From Candidatus Eremiobacterota bacterium (lineage in GTDB: Bacteria > Vulcanimicrobiota > CADAWZ01 > Ess09-12), in the NCBI GenBank assembly GCA_031082125.1, contig JAVHLM010000002.1, positions 124,001 to 188,000 of the forward strand: a DNA stretch of 64,000 nt. The letters run 5' to 3'. The position numbers and the translations under genes were made by a program. Shown here one piece after another: positions 8,168 to 16,798 of the stretch. A model generated the notes under the pieces. It was not told where the DNA came from. It was given only the letters and a program-made list of their open reading frames with translations, and did no database searches. Within the stretch, counting starts at the first letter, position 1. Each line of letters begins with the position of its first letter.

Positions 8168-11100
8168 TCAGCGCACGGTGAGCCTGATGCCGGGAGCGCT
8201 TGCTCCCCGCCAGGGATCCTTGTACTCATAGGCATAGGCGGCCTGCGTGGTGATTTCCACAGGGTAGAGAGCCTTGAGGCTGAGCGGGAAGGTAAGGGAG
8301 GTGCCCTTTTTTATGGCGCTGATATAGAGATAGAGGTATCCCGGTGTTGCCACTGAGGCCTCTATTTTCCCGGTGCGCTTCATCTGCTCCACCCCGCTGG
8401 GGAGCAGGGAAAAGCCGGGGGGGATGGGCAGCCTTATGACTACGAGGGGAATGTCGCTCTTTCCTCTGTTGGAGAGAGTAATTTTCTCCTCGACGCTGCT
8501 GCCGGGAGAGACAAGGCCTTTGTCGGCCCTGAGAGAGAGCTTGAGCCCCGCGGGGCTTTTGTTCCCGGCGTCCCTGGAATAGCTTGCCGAGACCTCGTAG
8601 AGGGCTCCTCCCGTATTCCTTGCAATGACATGGAGGTCGTTTTTCCCGTAAAGAATGCCCTCGGAGAAGTCCAGGATCTCCTCGCTGCCGCCGCCTGCCT
8701 GGCTCGTCATGGCCATGTTCTTCAGGATATGGCCGTTGAAAAGCACCGAGGCTTTCACCCTGGTACCCGCCCTGCCGGAAGGCTCGCCGGCAAGAAAGGT
8801 CTTCAATGCCTCGACTGTCGCGGAGGCGGAATGCCACGTACCTTCGGGGTCCCGGGCCTGCGCGAGGAAGGCGAGGGCTCCCGCAGAGCTTTCAGGGTGC
8901 GTTCCCTGGGCCATGAGCACCCGGGTGCAGAGAGCTGTTGTTTCTATGTCGGCATGGATGCCCGGCAGCGTTGAGAGCGTGCCGATACTGGTGCTCCAAT
9001 AGCAGGCATTGCCGGATCTCTGGGCCTGTCGGTAAAGGCGCTCGGCGATATCCACGGGGAGTGTGCCCTCGGCAGCGGTGAGTGCCATGGCGAAAAGGGC
9101 AAGGGTAAGGGGATCGGCATTCTTTCTCAGGTCGGCCTTCAGGTGGCGCAGCCCCCTCTGGACCTTGCCATGCTTTCCCTTTCCTGCCTTCGCGAGTGCC
9201 ATGATGACAAGTGCCGATGTGGAGGGATTGTTCTCCCATGAGCCGTCAGGTTTCTGGGAAGAGATGAGCCATCGGCAGGTCCTCTCACGGAGTTCATCGT
9301 CAATGGCATGGAATTCAGAGATATCGACAAGATCCGACAGAATCTGGGCAGAAAGCCACACAGACGGAGGCGACTCCCTGAAAAGGGCGAAGCCTCCTCC
9401 TTCGCGCTCAAAGGTGAGGAGCTTCTGATATCCCACTGAGAGCTCGTCATCGCAGAGCGTACGGTCCTGTTTTTCCCCGATCCGGGCAAGGTGCCTGAGC
9501 AGAAGGTATCTCGTTGAGGCCGATGCCCTCACCTCGTCACAGCTCTCCGACGGGAGGCTCCCGAGAACCATTGAGGCCCTCTCGATGAGGGCTCTGTTTC
9601 CCGGAAAAATTGAAAGGGAGCCCTGCATGGTGTGCGCCATGGCCTTATCGGGGATCTCAAGGGTGGCATGGAGGTCACCCTTGAGCCACCCGCTCCTGGT
9701 GAGATATTCCCTTGCACCTGGATTGAGGACCTCTATGGTCTTTCTGAGGGTCTGGGCGCTGGAGCCGGAACGCGCCGTGAGGGAGAAGCTCTGCTGGCCC
9801 TGCCGGGCTGCCAGGAATTCCATCATGATCTGCCTTTTTTCTCCGCCGTCAAGCACTGTCTTATAAGGCAGAGTCCCGGTGAGCTCAAGCCCTCCTCCCG
9901 CGGCGAGCTCGAGAAAGAGGCGGAGAGGCCTCGTGGTGCAGTTGGTAAAGGTTACAGGGAGTGAGATCCTGTCGCCGCAGGTAAGGAAAGGCGGCACCGG
10001 GGCATCAATGAAGAACTCCCTTGTGAGGGCAATCTCCCTGGAAGCGCTGCCCTGCTGCCCCTGCCGCGTATAGCCCCGCGCCTGGATGGTGAGATTCCCC
10101 GGGGCTTCAGGCAGGAAGAAAGAGAAATTTGCGTTTCCATACCTGTCGGTGGGCACTTCAGGACTGCAGGCAAAAGTAATGCCGCATGGGGTGACGGTCT
10201 CAGGAGGTTCTGCGGTTTTCATCGCCTCCGGGGTTTTTCTCCCTTCCTCTCCCTGCCCGGAAGGCTTCATGGCCTTGCCTGCCATGGCAAGGCTTGCCCT
10301 GTGACCCTTCACAATGCTGTCTGAATGGGCAAAGATGAGATACAGGGCGGCAAAAGCTGCACCTATGACGATAAGGGCGCTCCCGTGCCAGGCCAGGGAG
10401 CGGGCTCTGGATTTCCTGGGTCGTGCGAGATGGGAGAGCGTAGTGAAAAGGAGCAGGAAGGGCATGGCAAAGATGGTGAGAAGGGCGCAGAGGATGAAGG
10501 GGGCGTTGTCCTGAAGGACGGCTGCGGCGTTCCATTGCCTGAGAGAGCATATGAAAAGGAGTGAGATGGAGATGATGAGGGTCCCGGTGTACCACTCCAT
10601 GAGATGGACAATGTGCTTCAGTGTGGCAAGGTTCCGCACGGACTCGAAGCGGGAGTCTCTCTTCAGCGTCATCAGGTATATGAACATGAGGAATATCTCC
10701 ATTGCCATGAAGAGCTGGAATAGAGAGTTCCTGTGGAGGCTTACAAAGTCTGTTCCCGAAAAGAAGAGGAGCGCGCTCGCGAAGAGTGCGGGAGCAAGGA
10801 GGAGAAGATAGAACCCCACTATGAAGATGATGATGCCGGTGATCTCGTAGTTCTCCCTGAGGACAAGGCACTGGCCGGTGCCTTTTGCTTTATCGAGGCC
10901 ATGGAGATAGGTGAGCACCAGGATTGCCAGGGTGCAGGCCACGAGGAAAATGAGCATGAGCCTCACCACGGCGGTGAAAAGTACCGAGAAATAACGGATT
11001 TTCCTGTCATAATTTGACCGGAGCGTGTTCTGAAGAAGGTTTTCCCTTTGAATTCCGTTATCCTGGGTGGTGCATAGTGAAAAGACCACGCGGGCCTTTT

Positions 11101-12988
11101 TCTGGAGGGACTCGCTGGAGAGGGCCCCGGTGCCCTGGGCCGTGGCCTGTGCCACCTCGTCTGCAAGGGCCATGGGACCGAAGCTCTGGGGTATCCTGAA
11201 GGGAAGGGCGGAAGGCCGTCCGTCCCTCTGATTCTTGAGGAGCATGGTGAGGGCGCCATACAGCGGCCTGCCTTCCCTGGTGCTGAGCCTCACCTTGACG
11301 CTTGCCCGTTCCCCCGGGTAAGAGGATTCCGTGTCGGGCTCAAGGTCAACCCTGAGCGGCTGGGAGGGGACGATGAAGATTGTCTGGCCAGCCTTCTCAA
11401 TGGCGCCTTCAGAATCAATCCGGGTGGCTTCAATAGTGGCTATCCCTCTCAGGTGATGAGGGATGGCCAGGTCGCACGAGGCTTTCCCGTTTTTCACCCA
11501 CATGGTGGCGCTCCGCTCCAGGTTGCCGCCGCTTGTGAGGTCCAGAAAGATTGTGCCTTCTTTGTCAAGAGCCTGCACATGGACCGGCACCTTTTCCCCG
11601 GCACGGAGCACGACGCGATCCGGTGAAAGGGTAAAGGTATGGGATGCCGCGGGAGATGAAGAGTCAAAGGGCACTTCGATGGTGGTTCCCCTGCTGTCTT
11701 CGACTCTCACTTCCGTGATGGTGCCGGCCTCTTCAATGGGATCATAGCTTATCACGGCGATACCCGATGAATCGGTGGTGAGTCTCTCTGTTCCGTGAGC
11801 CAGCTTTACGGTGAGCCTTGCTTTCACCGGCGCGCCGTCGGGGGAATAGCAGACGATGAAGAGCCTGTTTCTGAGGCCCGGCACCAGGAATCCCGATTCA
11901 GGAATAAAGGTGACGGCGCAGGGTTTCTCGCCGAGGGGAATCCTGCGCTGCACTGATCCCCTCCTGCCCTGGGGATCGGTGAAGGAGCAGCTCAGCACAA
12001 GAGCTCCCATGGCGCTTCCCAGGCCTTCGGGAGCGATGCGCTTCGGGAGCGTGATGCTGAAGGGAAAAGAGCCTGAAGAACCGGTGACTCCCTGGAGCTC
12101 ACTCAGGGGGATGTGGGTTTTCTCCGATTCCATTCCGCACTTCAAGACCACGTCTCTTCCCCCTTCGGGGATACCGGGCGCGGTGGTGACCTCCACGACA
12201 CCCTTTACCTGTTCCCCGGGAAGGTAGAAGGGGCGGTCGGTGGTGATTGTGGCCATGGTGGCGCATTCGGGGAAGGATCCCACGATGACGGAAGCCACAC
12301 CTTCCGCGGGTTGAGCGGAAACTTTGATGGTATAGGTGCCCATGATCGTGGAATCCGCAAGGGTGAACACGCAGTGCACAATGCCGCATTGCGAGGCGAC
12401 TCTCTTGATGAGGGCCACCCTTGTGCCCTTGGGATTCAGCACGGTGATCTCTGCAGGGCGGGATGCGAGGGGCTTCCATGTAGAGGAGTCATGGAGCGCC
12501 GCCTGTATAAAAATCCGCTCTCCTGGCCGGTAAGAGTCCTTGTCGGTAAATACTTCCACGGCAACGGGAACCGTGACGGGGATCTCTTTATGAAAACTGC
12601 TGGTTCCCTGGGGAGAGCGGATTACCGCCGCAAAGGTGAGCTCATTTTCCGCTACATCCTGGGGCACGGTGAAGGTCATAGTCGCAAGCCCTCTGGAGTC
12701 CGTTCTTCCCTCGGCAGAGGCTATTTTTTTTTTAAATTTTGTCTGGAGCACGAGAGAGACTGAGGCATTCTCGATGGGCCTGTTGCCGGAGTGCTCTCTT
12801 ACGGCGACCCTTCCCTCATAGGAAAGCCCCGGGTTCACCTGAGAAGGGAAAAAAAGAAAGGCCTCCTGGTCGCCGGAAAGGTAGCTGGAAAAGGTGATGA
12901 AAAGCGAGTAAAGGATAAACAGGACAAAGCCAAAAGCCCCAAGGACTCTTGCCCCTCTGCTGAGGCTTGCAAGACCATGCTGGTTCAT
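8168..12988 (-). CDS. Alpha-2-macroglobulin-like protein with internal membrane domain
   Basis: 1606 residues. One N-terminal membrane helix (about 14-38) is followed by macroglobulin-type beta domains, including an MG2-like YRPGERIFIQAALHD. About six membrane helices follow (residues about 665-900), then a canonical A2M block (FFIDAPVPPFLTCGDRISLP), an alpha-toroid thioester-type domain and a C-terminal beta domain. Six inserted helices would return the second half to the periplasm. The thioester motif CxEQ is degenerate: the Cys is kept (C1150) but the run reads CDEV, so no Gln is available for the thioester. Bacterial A2Ms usually trap proteases; this one may act without a thioester. The start at 12988 avoids reading through the hairpin at 13011-13052 and into rplY. 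Same direction as the CHAT gene. Confidence 0.87.
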   Translation of the reverse strand: MNQHGLASLSRGARVLGAFGFVLFILYSLFITFSSYLSGDQEAFLFFPSQVNPGLSYEGRVAVREHSGNRPIENASVSLVLQTKFKKKIASAEGRTDSRGLATMTFTVPQDVAENELTFAAVIRSPQGTSSFHKEIPVTVPVAVEVFTDKDSYRPGERIFIQAALHDSSTWKPLASRPAEITVLNPKGTRVALIKRVASQCGIVHCVFTLADSTIMGTYTIKVSAQPAEGVASVIVGSFPECATMATITTDRPFYLPGEQVKGVVEVTTAPGIPEGGRDVVLKCGMESEKTHIPLSELQGVTGSSGSFPFSITLPKRIAPEGLGSAMGALVLSCSFTDPQGRRGSVQRRIPLGEKPCAVTFIPESGFLVPGLRNRLFIVCYSPDGAPVKARLTVKLAHGTERLTTDSSGIAVISYDPIEEAGTITEVRVEDSRGTTIEVPFDSSSPAASHTFTLSPDRVVLRAGEKVPVHVQALDKEGTIFLDLTSGGNLERSATMWVKNGKASCDLAIPHHLRGIATIEATRIDSEGAIEKAGQTIFIVPSQPLRVDLEPDTESSYPGERASVKVRLSTREGRPLYGALTMLLKNQRDGRPSALPFRIPQSFGPMALADEVAQATAQGTGALSSESLQKKARVVFSLCTTQDNGIQRENLLQNTLRSNYDRKIRYFSVLFTAVVRLMLIFLVACTLAILVLTYLHGLDKAKGTGQCLVLRENYEITGIIIFIVGFYLLLLAPALFASALLFFSGTDFVSLHRNSLFQLFMAMEIFLMFIYLMTLKRDSRFESVRNLATLKHIVHLMEWYTGTLIISISLLFICSLRQWNAAAVLQDNAPFILCALLTIFAMPFLLLFTTLSHLARPRKSRARSLAWHGSALIVIGAAFAALYLIFAHSDSIVKGHRASLAMAGKAMKPSGQGEEGRKTPEAMKTAEPPETVTPCGITFACSPEVPTDRYGNANFSFFLPEAPGNLTIQARGYTRQGQQGSASREIALTREFFIDAPVPPFLTCGDRISLPVTFTNCTTRPLRLFLELAAGGGLELTGTLPYKTVLDGGEKRQIMMEFLAARQGQQSFSLTARSGSSAQTLRKTIEVLNPGAREYLTRSGWLKGDLHATLEIPDKAMAHTMQGSLSIFPGNRALIERASMVLGSLPSESCDEVRASASTRYLLLRHLARIGEKQDRTLCDDELSVGYQKLLTFEREGGGFALFRESPPSVWLSAQILSDLVDISEFHAIDDELRERTCRWLISSQKPDGSWENNPSTSALVIMALAKAGKGKHGKVQRGLRHLKADLRKNADPLTLALFAMALTAAEGTLPVDIAERLYRQAQRSGNACYWSTSIGTLSTLPGIHADIETTALCTRVLMAQGTHPESSAGALAFLAQARDPEGTWHSASATVEALKTFLAGEPSGRAGTRVKASVLFNGHILKNMAMTSQAGGGSEEILDFSEGILYGKNDLHVIARNTGGALYEVSASYSRDAGNKSPAGLKLSLRADKGLVSPGSSVEEKITLSNRGKSDIPLVVIRLPIPPGFSLLPSGVEQMKRTGKIEASVATPGYLYLYISAIKKGTSLTFPLSLKALYPVEITTQAAYAYEYKDPWRGASAPGIRLTVR

Positions 12989-13010
12989 TGAATGTCTGCT
13001 TTCCTCTACT

Positions 13011-13052
13011 GACACATAATAACCAGGGATCTGCTGGTTATTATGATGTGTC
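13011..13052. repeat. Long imperfect inverted repeat between rplY and the A2M-like gene
   Basis: The arms GACACATAATAACCAG (13011-13026) and CTGGTTATTATGATGTGTC (13034-13052) pair over 16 bp with a 3-base bulge and a 7-base loop. There is no clear T-tract on the minus strand, so it is more likely an RNA-processing site, weak terminator or protein-binding palindrome in the rplY-A2M junction than a strong terminator. Confidence 0.6.
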
Positions 13053-13076
13053 AGGTATGCCGTGGTATCCCGGTGA

Positions 13077-13754
13077 TTATTTTCCCTTCTCTTTCTCTTC
13101 CTTGCCCTTCTTGATGACCTCGGGCTGGGAAGCCGATCCTGCCGGGGCCGCCACCGCTGCAGCCGGGACCTCCCCTTCGGGAGTCTCCTCAGCGCGCGGT
13201 GCATGGACTACTGCCACAATCTCCCCGGGATCGTTGGTGATAGTGATATTTTCATCCTTCGGGATATCCTTGATGGTGAATTCGTCGCCTATGTCAAGGT
13301 GGGAGACATCAATGACAATATTCTGCGGTATGTTGAGAGGCAGGGTCTCGATCTCGACGTTCCAGAGCACATGCTCCATGACGCCGCCCTTCTTGGCTCC
13401 CTTGGGATCGCCTTCAAAGTGGAGGGGGATGGTGGCCGTCACCTTGGTATCGAGGGAAATCTTGTGGAAGTCCACATGGAAAATCCTGATGCCCAGGGGG
13501 TCCCTCTGCACTTCCGATATCATTGACAGATGGGTGTTTCCGCCATTTCCCGCTATTTTCAGCTCAACGAGGGCGTTGTAGCCCGCTCCGATTGCCACCA
13601 TCTTCCTGAACTCCTTGTCCGGGATCTCAAGCGCGACAGGAGAGGTTTCCTTCCCATAGAGCACCGCAGGGATATATCCTGTTCTCCTGATTTTCTTGCA
13701 GTATTCCTTGCCGGTTTTTTCTCGAAGTCTTGCTTCAAGCAGTACTTGTTTCAT
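13077..13754 (-). CDS. rplY: 50S ribosomal protein bL25 (CTC/TL5 form)
   Basis: 225 residues, the long two-domain form. The N-terminal RNA-binding domain (about 1-95) starts VLLEARLREKTGKEYCKKIR with the typical YGK...PVALEI strand, and binds 5S rRNA. The C-terminal TL5/CTC beta-domain (about 100-185) contains PLHFEGDPKGAKKGGVMEH. It ends in an Ala/Pro then Lys/Glu-rich tail. It lies 11 bases after prs in the same direction; prs-rplY is a common bacterial pairing and they are very likely co-transcribed. The hairpin at 13011-13052 follows its stop codon. Confidence 0.95.
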   Translation of the reverse strand: MKQVLLEARLREKTGKEYCKKIRRTGYIPAVLYGKETSPVALEIPDKEFRKMVAIGAGYNALVELKIAGNGGNTHLSMISEVQRDPLGIRIFHVDFHKISLDTKVTATIPLHFEGDPKGAKKGGVMEHVLWNVEIETLPLNIPQNIVIDVSHLDIGDEFTIKDIPKDENITITNDPGEIVAVVHAPRAEETPEGEVPAAAVAAPAGSASQPEVIKKGKEEKEKGK

Positions 13755-13765
13755 TGGGTCCTCCT

Positions 13766-14839
13766 CTAGTCAAAGAGCTTGCTTACTGAGAGATTATAAA
13801 AAATCCTTCTGATGGTCTCACCCAGAAGGGGAGCCACCGAAAGGGCGGTAAACTTGCCACGCTGCGCATCAGGGGGTATGGGGATCGTGTCGGCCACGAC
13901 GACCTCTTCAATGTCGGAGCTCTCAATGTCCTTGATGGCATTCCCCGCGAGAAGGGGATGGGTGGCGCAGGCATAGACCTTCTTGATCCCGTGTTTCTTC
14001 AGGGTTTTGACACCTTCTATCATGGTGCCTCCCGTGGAGATCATGTCGTCAATAATGATGGCGGTCTTTCCCCTCACATCGCCTACAAGGTCGATGGCCT
14101 CGGCCTGATCGGGCTTGAGCCTCCTCTTGAAGATGATGGCAAGCGATGCCTGGAGTTTGTCGGCAAAAGTCCTCGCGCGGGCCACGCCTCCCGCGTCGGG
14201 CGACACGATGACGAAGTCGCCGTTGAAGAAATTCCTCTTCTTGTAATAGTTTACAAGGATGGGAAGAAACATGAGGTTGTCAACGGGGATGTCAAAGAAG
14301 CCCTGGATGGCGGCGGCATGAAGGTCTATGGTGATGACCCTGTCAACGCCGGCGACGCAGATGAGGTTGGCCACGAGCTTTGCAGAGATGGGCTCCCTCC
14401 CTGACGTCTTCTTCTCCTGCTTGGCGTAACCATAATAAGGCACCACTGCGGTCAATGTCTTGGCTGATGCCCTCTTGACGGCGTCGATCATAAGCAGGAG
14501 CTCCATGAGGCTGTCATTCACGTTGCCGCACGTGGGCTGCACAATATAGACATCCTTGCCTCTCACGTTCTCGTTGATTTTTACCCGCGTCTCGCCGTTG
14601 GTGAAAGTGGTGACGAGAGCCTTGCTGAGGGGAAGCTGGAGATACTGGCATATGTCATAGGCAAGCTGAGGGTGGGAGTTTCCCGTGAAAATATTCACGT
14701 TGCTCCCCACGAGGGAATATTCATCCCGTTCCTCTTTTTCGGCGATGTTGAGAAGCTTCTTTTCTTCCTGGAGCATCGTAAGATTTCTCCCTGTCTGTCT
14801 TGCGTCCGGCTCTCCCGCCTTTTCGATAAGCCCTCTCAT
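13766..14839 (-). CDS. prs: Ribose-phosphate pyrophosphokinase (PRPP synthetase)
   Basis: Makes phosphoribosyl pyrophosphate from ribose-5-phosphate and ATP for nucleotide, His and Trp synthesis. The core begins at NVNIFTGNSHPQLA and shows FTNGETRVKI, the flexible-loop/ATP region YYGYAKQEKKTSGREPISAK, the ribose-5-phosphate region DLHAAAIQGFFDIPVDN and the PRPP loop AIIIDDMISTGGT. With the start at 14839 (GGGAGG five bases upstream) the protein is 357 residues, about 40 longer at the N-terminus than usual Prs. A later start at MLQEEKKLL would shorten the excess. The predicted promoter at 14926-14954 lies just upstream, and rplY follows after 11 bases. Confidence 0.96.
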   Translation of the reverse strand: MRGLIEKAGEPDARQTGRNLTMLQEEKKLLNIAEKEERDEYSLVGSNVNIFTGNSHPQLAYDICQYLQLPLSKALVTTFTNGETRVKINENVRGKDVYIVQPTCGNVNDSLMELLLMIDAVKRASAKTLTAVVPYYGYAKQEKKTSGREPISAKLVANLICVAGVDRVITIDLHAAAIQGFFDIPVDNLMFLPILVNYYKKRNFFNGDFVIVSPDAGGVARARTFADKLQASLAIIFKRRLKPDQAEAIDLVGDVRGKTAIIIDDMISTGGTMIEGVKTLKKHGIKKVYACATHPLLAGNAIKDIESSDIEEVVVADTIPIPPDAQRGKFTALSVAPLLGETIRRIFYNLSVSKLFD

Positions 14840-14925
14840 GGTAACCTCCCTCTCGGCAAAAGTCAAGAAGTCACTCAAAAGGTATGGGTGTGAGACTCTT
14901 CCTTCCCCCGCCAGCAGGTCACCCT

Positions 14926-14954
14926 ATTATATCGTATGAGGAAATGGTTTGCAA
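14926..14954 (-). promoter_or_regulatory. Sigma70-type promoter for prs-rplY
   Basis: On the minus strand TTGCAA (14954-14949), a 17-base spacer and a perfect TATAAT (14931-14926). Transcription would begin near 14919, giving a leader of about 80 bases before prs. It sits directly after the glmU stop region, so prs can be expressed independently of glmU. Confidence 0.65.
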
Positions 14955-14966
14955 GGGAAATTGAAA

Positions 14967-14997
14967 AGAGATTCTCCCTCGAGGCCAGGAATCCTCT
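14967..14997 (-). terminator. Possible weak terminator after glmU
   Basis: On the minus strand an AGAGGATTC arm and a GAATCTCT arm can pair with one bulged base, followed by TTTTC. It lies a few bases past the glmU stop and immediately before the prs promoter. Stem quality is moderate. Confidence 0.35.
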
Positions 14998-15004
14998 CTC
15001 ATGC

Positions 15005-16357
15005 TTAATGGTCTATAATTTTTTTGATTACCGCGGGGATGCCCACGGCGAGGCCGTAATCGGGCACATCTTTTGTCACGACGGCCCCGGCTCCCGTCAC
15101 GGCGTGCTTTCCCACTCTTACGGGCGCCACCAGATTGGTGTTGGAGCCTATGTGGGCCCCGTCCTCAATGAAGGTGGGATTCTTTCTCACCCCGTCATAA
15201 TTGCACGTGATGGTCCCCGCACCTATGTTGACGCCTTCGCCGAGGGTGGCGTCTCCCACGTAGGAGAGGTGGGGAACCTTGGTGCCCTTGCCGATGACGG
15301 ATTTCTTCAGCTCCACGAAGTCCCCGATCTTCACCTTTTTCCCGATGACATTGTCGGGCCTTATATAGGCAAAGGGTCCCACCTGAGTCTCCTCGTCGAT
15401 TGTTGACTCCATCACGATGGAGTGCATGATGGTCACCCTTGAGGCTATTGTGGCGCCGCTCACCCTCGTGGAAGGCCCGATGTGGCATTCCTCGCCGATG
15501 ACGGTGTTCCCCTCCAGGATGGTGTAGGGGTAAATCACGGTGTCCGTCCCGATTTTCACGGTGCTGTCGATATGGCACGACAAGGGATCGATAATGGTGA
15601 CGCCCTCGAGCATGAGGCGCTCCATGGTCCTTCTTCTCATCACCTGGTAGATGGCCTGGAGGTCTATCCGGGAGTTTATCCCCCGCGAGGCCTCGGGATC
15701 GGGGCAGAGATGGCCATGGACGGCGAGTCCCTCTGTTCTAGTGAGGTACACGGTGTCGGTGAGGTAAAGCTCCTTCTGCACGTTAGGCAGGCCAATGCGG
15801 GGAAGGACTTTCCTGAGGTGGTCCGCGTCAAAAAGGTAGATGGAGAGGTTCACCTCGTTGAGAGAGCGCTCGTAAGGGGTGGCATCCCTGTATTCCACGA
15901 TCTTCTCGATGGCTTCCTTATCATCGCGGACGATGCGCCCGAAATCGGTTTCCCAGGGCACTCTGGCGGTGAGAAGGGAGAGGGGAGCGCCATCTTCGAG
16001 ATGGGAAGCGAGAAAATTGGCCAGTATCTCGTTTGAGATGAGGGGCATGTCGCCGCAGAGGACAAGGACGTTTCCCTTGAAATCCTTGAGGTGCGGCATC
16101 ACCTGCTGCACGGCGTGGCCCGTTCCGAGAAGGGGCTCCTGGTGCACGAAGGTGACCTCTTTCCCGATATGCTCCGTGACCTGTTCCATGCCGTAGCCCA
16201 CGACCATATAGGTCTGTGATGCTCCCATGGGCTTCACCGCGTCAAGCACATAATCTATGACTGGCTTCCCTGCAAGGAGGTGGAGCACTTTCGGAGTCCT
16301 GGTCTTCATGCGCTTGCTTTTCCCCGCGGCAAGAATTATGACGGCAAGTTCCTTCAT
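15005..16357 (-). CDS. glmU: Bifunctional GlmU: GlcNAc-1-P uridyltransferase / GlcN-1-P acetyltransferase
   Basis: 450 residues, the normal length. It catalyses the last two steps to UDP-GlcNAc, precursor of peptidoglycan and lipid A. The N-terminal nucleotidyltransferase (about 1-230) has LAAGKSKRMKTRTPKVLH, GTGHAVQQ and VLCGDMPLI. The C-terminal left-handed beta-helix (about 250-450) is built from hexapeptide repeats and includes the acetyl-CoA/GlcN-1-P region RPDNVIGKKVKIGDFVELKK and NIGAGTITCNYDG. GGAG precedes the ATG. It follows the DUF4177 gene by 28 bases and precedes prs, a common glmU-prs order. Confidence 0.97.
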   Translation of the reverse strand: MKELAVIILAAGKSKRMKTRTPKVLHLLAGKPVIDYVLDAVKPMGASQTYMVVGYGMEQVTEHIGKEVTFVHQEPLLGTGHAVQQVMPHLKDFKGNVLVLCGDMPLISNEILANFLASHLEDGAPLSLLTARVPWETDFGRIVRDDKEAIEKIVEYRDATPYERSLNEVNLSIYLFDADHLRKVLPRIGLPNVQKELYLTDTVYLTRTEGLAVHGHLCPDPEASRGINSRIDLQAIYQVMRRRTMERLMLEGVTIIDPLSCHIDSTVKIGTDTVIYPYTILEGNTVIGEECHIGPSTRVSGATIASRVTIMHSIVMESTIDEETQVGPFAYIRPDNVIGKKVKIGDFVELKKSVIGKGTKVPHLSYVGDATLGEGVNIGAGTITCNYDGVRKNPTFIEDGAHIGSNTNLVAPVRVGKHAVTGAGAVVTKDVPDYGLAVGIPAVIKKIIDH

Positions 16358-16385
16358 GGCAGTCTCCTTTCCTGATGACAGGATA

Positions 16386-16610
16386 TCAATAGACGGGCCG
16401 CTTGAAAACAGTCCAGGTTGCGGGAGGGGCAGCGCCCTCCCTGGTTATCTCTCTCTGTTCTATTGCCACGAGCTCCCAGCCTTTCTCGCCGAGCTCGTCA
16501 AGGTGCCTTTCAAGATCAGCGGTGAAGAGCATCACCTTGTATTCCCATTTCTGGAGAGCCCGGGGAAGGTCAGGGAGCCCGGGAGCTTCCTGTTTTTTGT
16601 GCTGTTTCAT
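16386..16610 (-). CDS. DUF4177 family small protein
   Basis: 74 residues. After a charged lead, residues 21-74 match the DUF4177 pattern: WEYKV at the start, a helix ending LDELGEKGWELVAI, and a final aromatic-basic strand (TWTVFKRP). The family is small, soluble and of unknown function. The start at 16610 has GGGAGG eight bases upstream; the longer frame extending to 16895 would run into the divergent helicase gene and is not protein-like. It is first in the apparent run DUF4177-glmU. Confidence 0.8.
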   Translation of the reverse strand: MKQHKKQEAPGLPDLPRALQKWEYKVMLFTADLERHLDELGEKGWELVAIEQREITREGAAPPATWTVFKRPVY

Positions 16611-16798
16611 GGGATGGTCCTCCCTGTGTATTTTATCTAAAACATGTGCCGTGATCCCCGGAACATTCTCGCAAAAGTGCCGTCGTTCCTTCAGCATGTG
16701 CCAAGACGTCATGTATTTTTCAAAGGGTTCGGCGAGGGAAGAAGGAATTGGGGGGAGCGGCATGAAAAGAGAGGGGGTTCCTGTGAAAGGATTACTCC

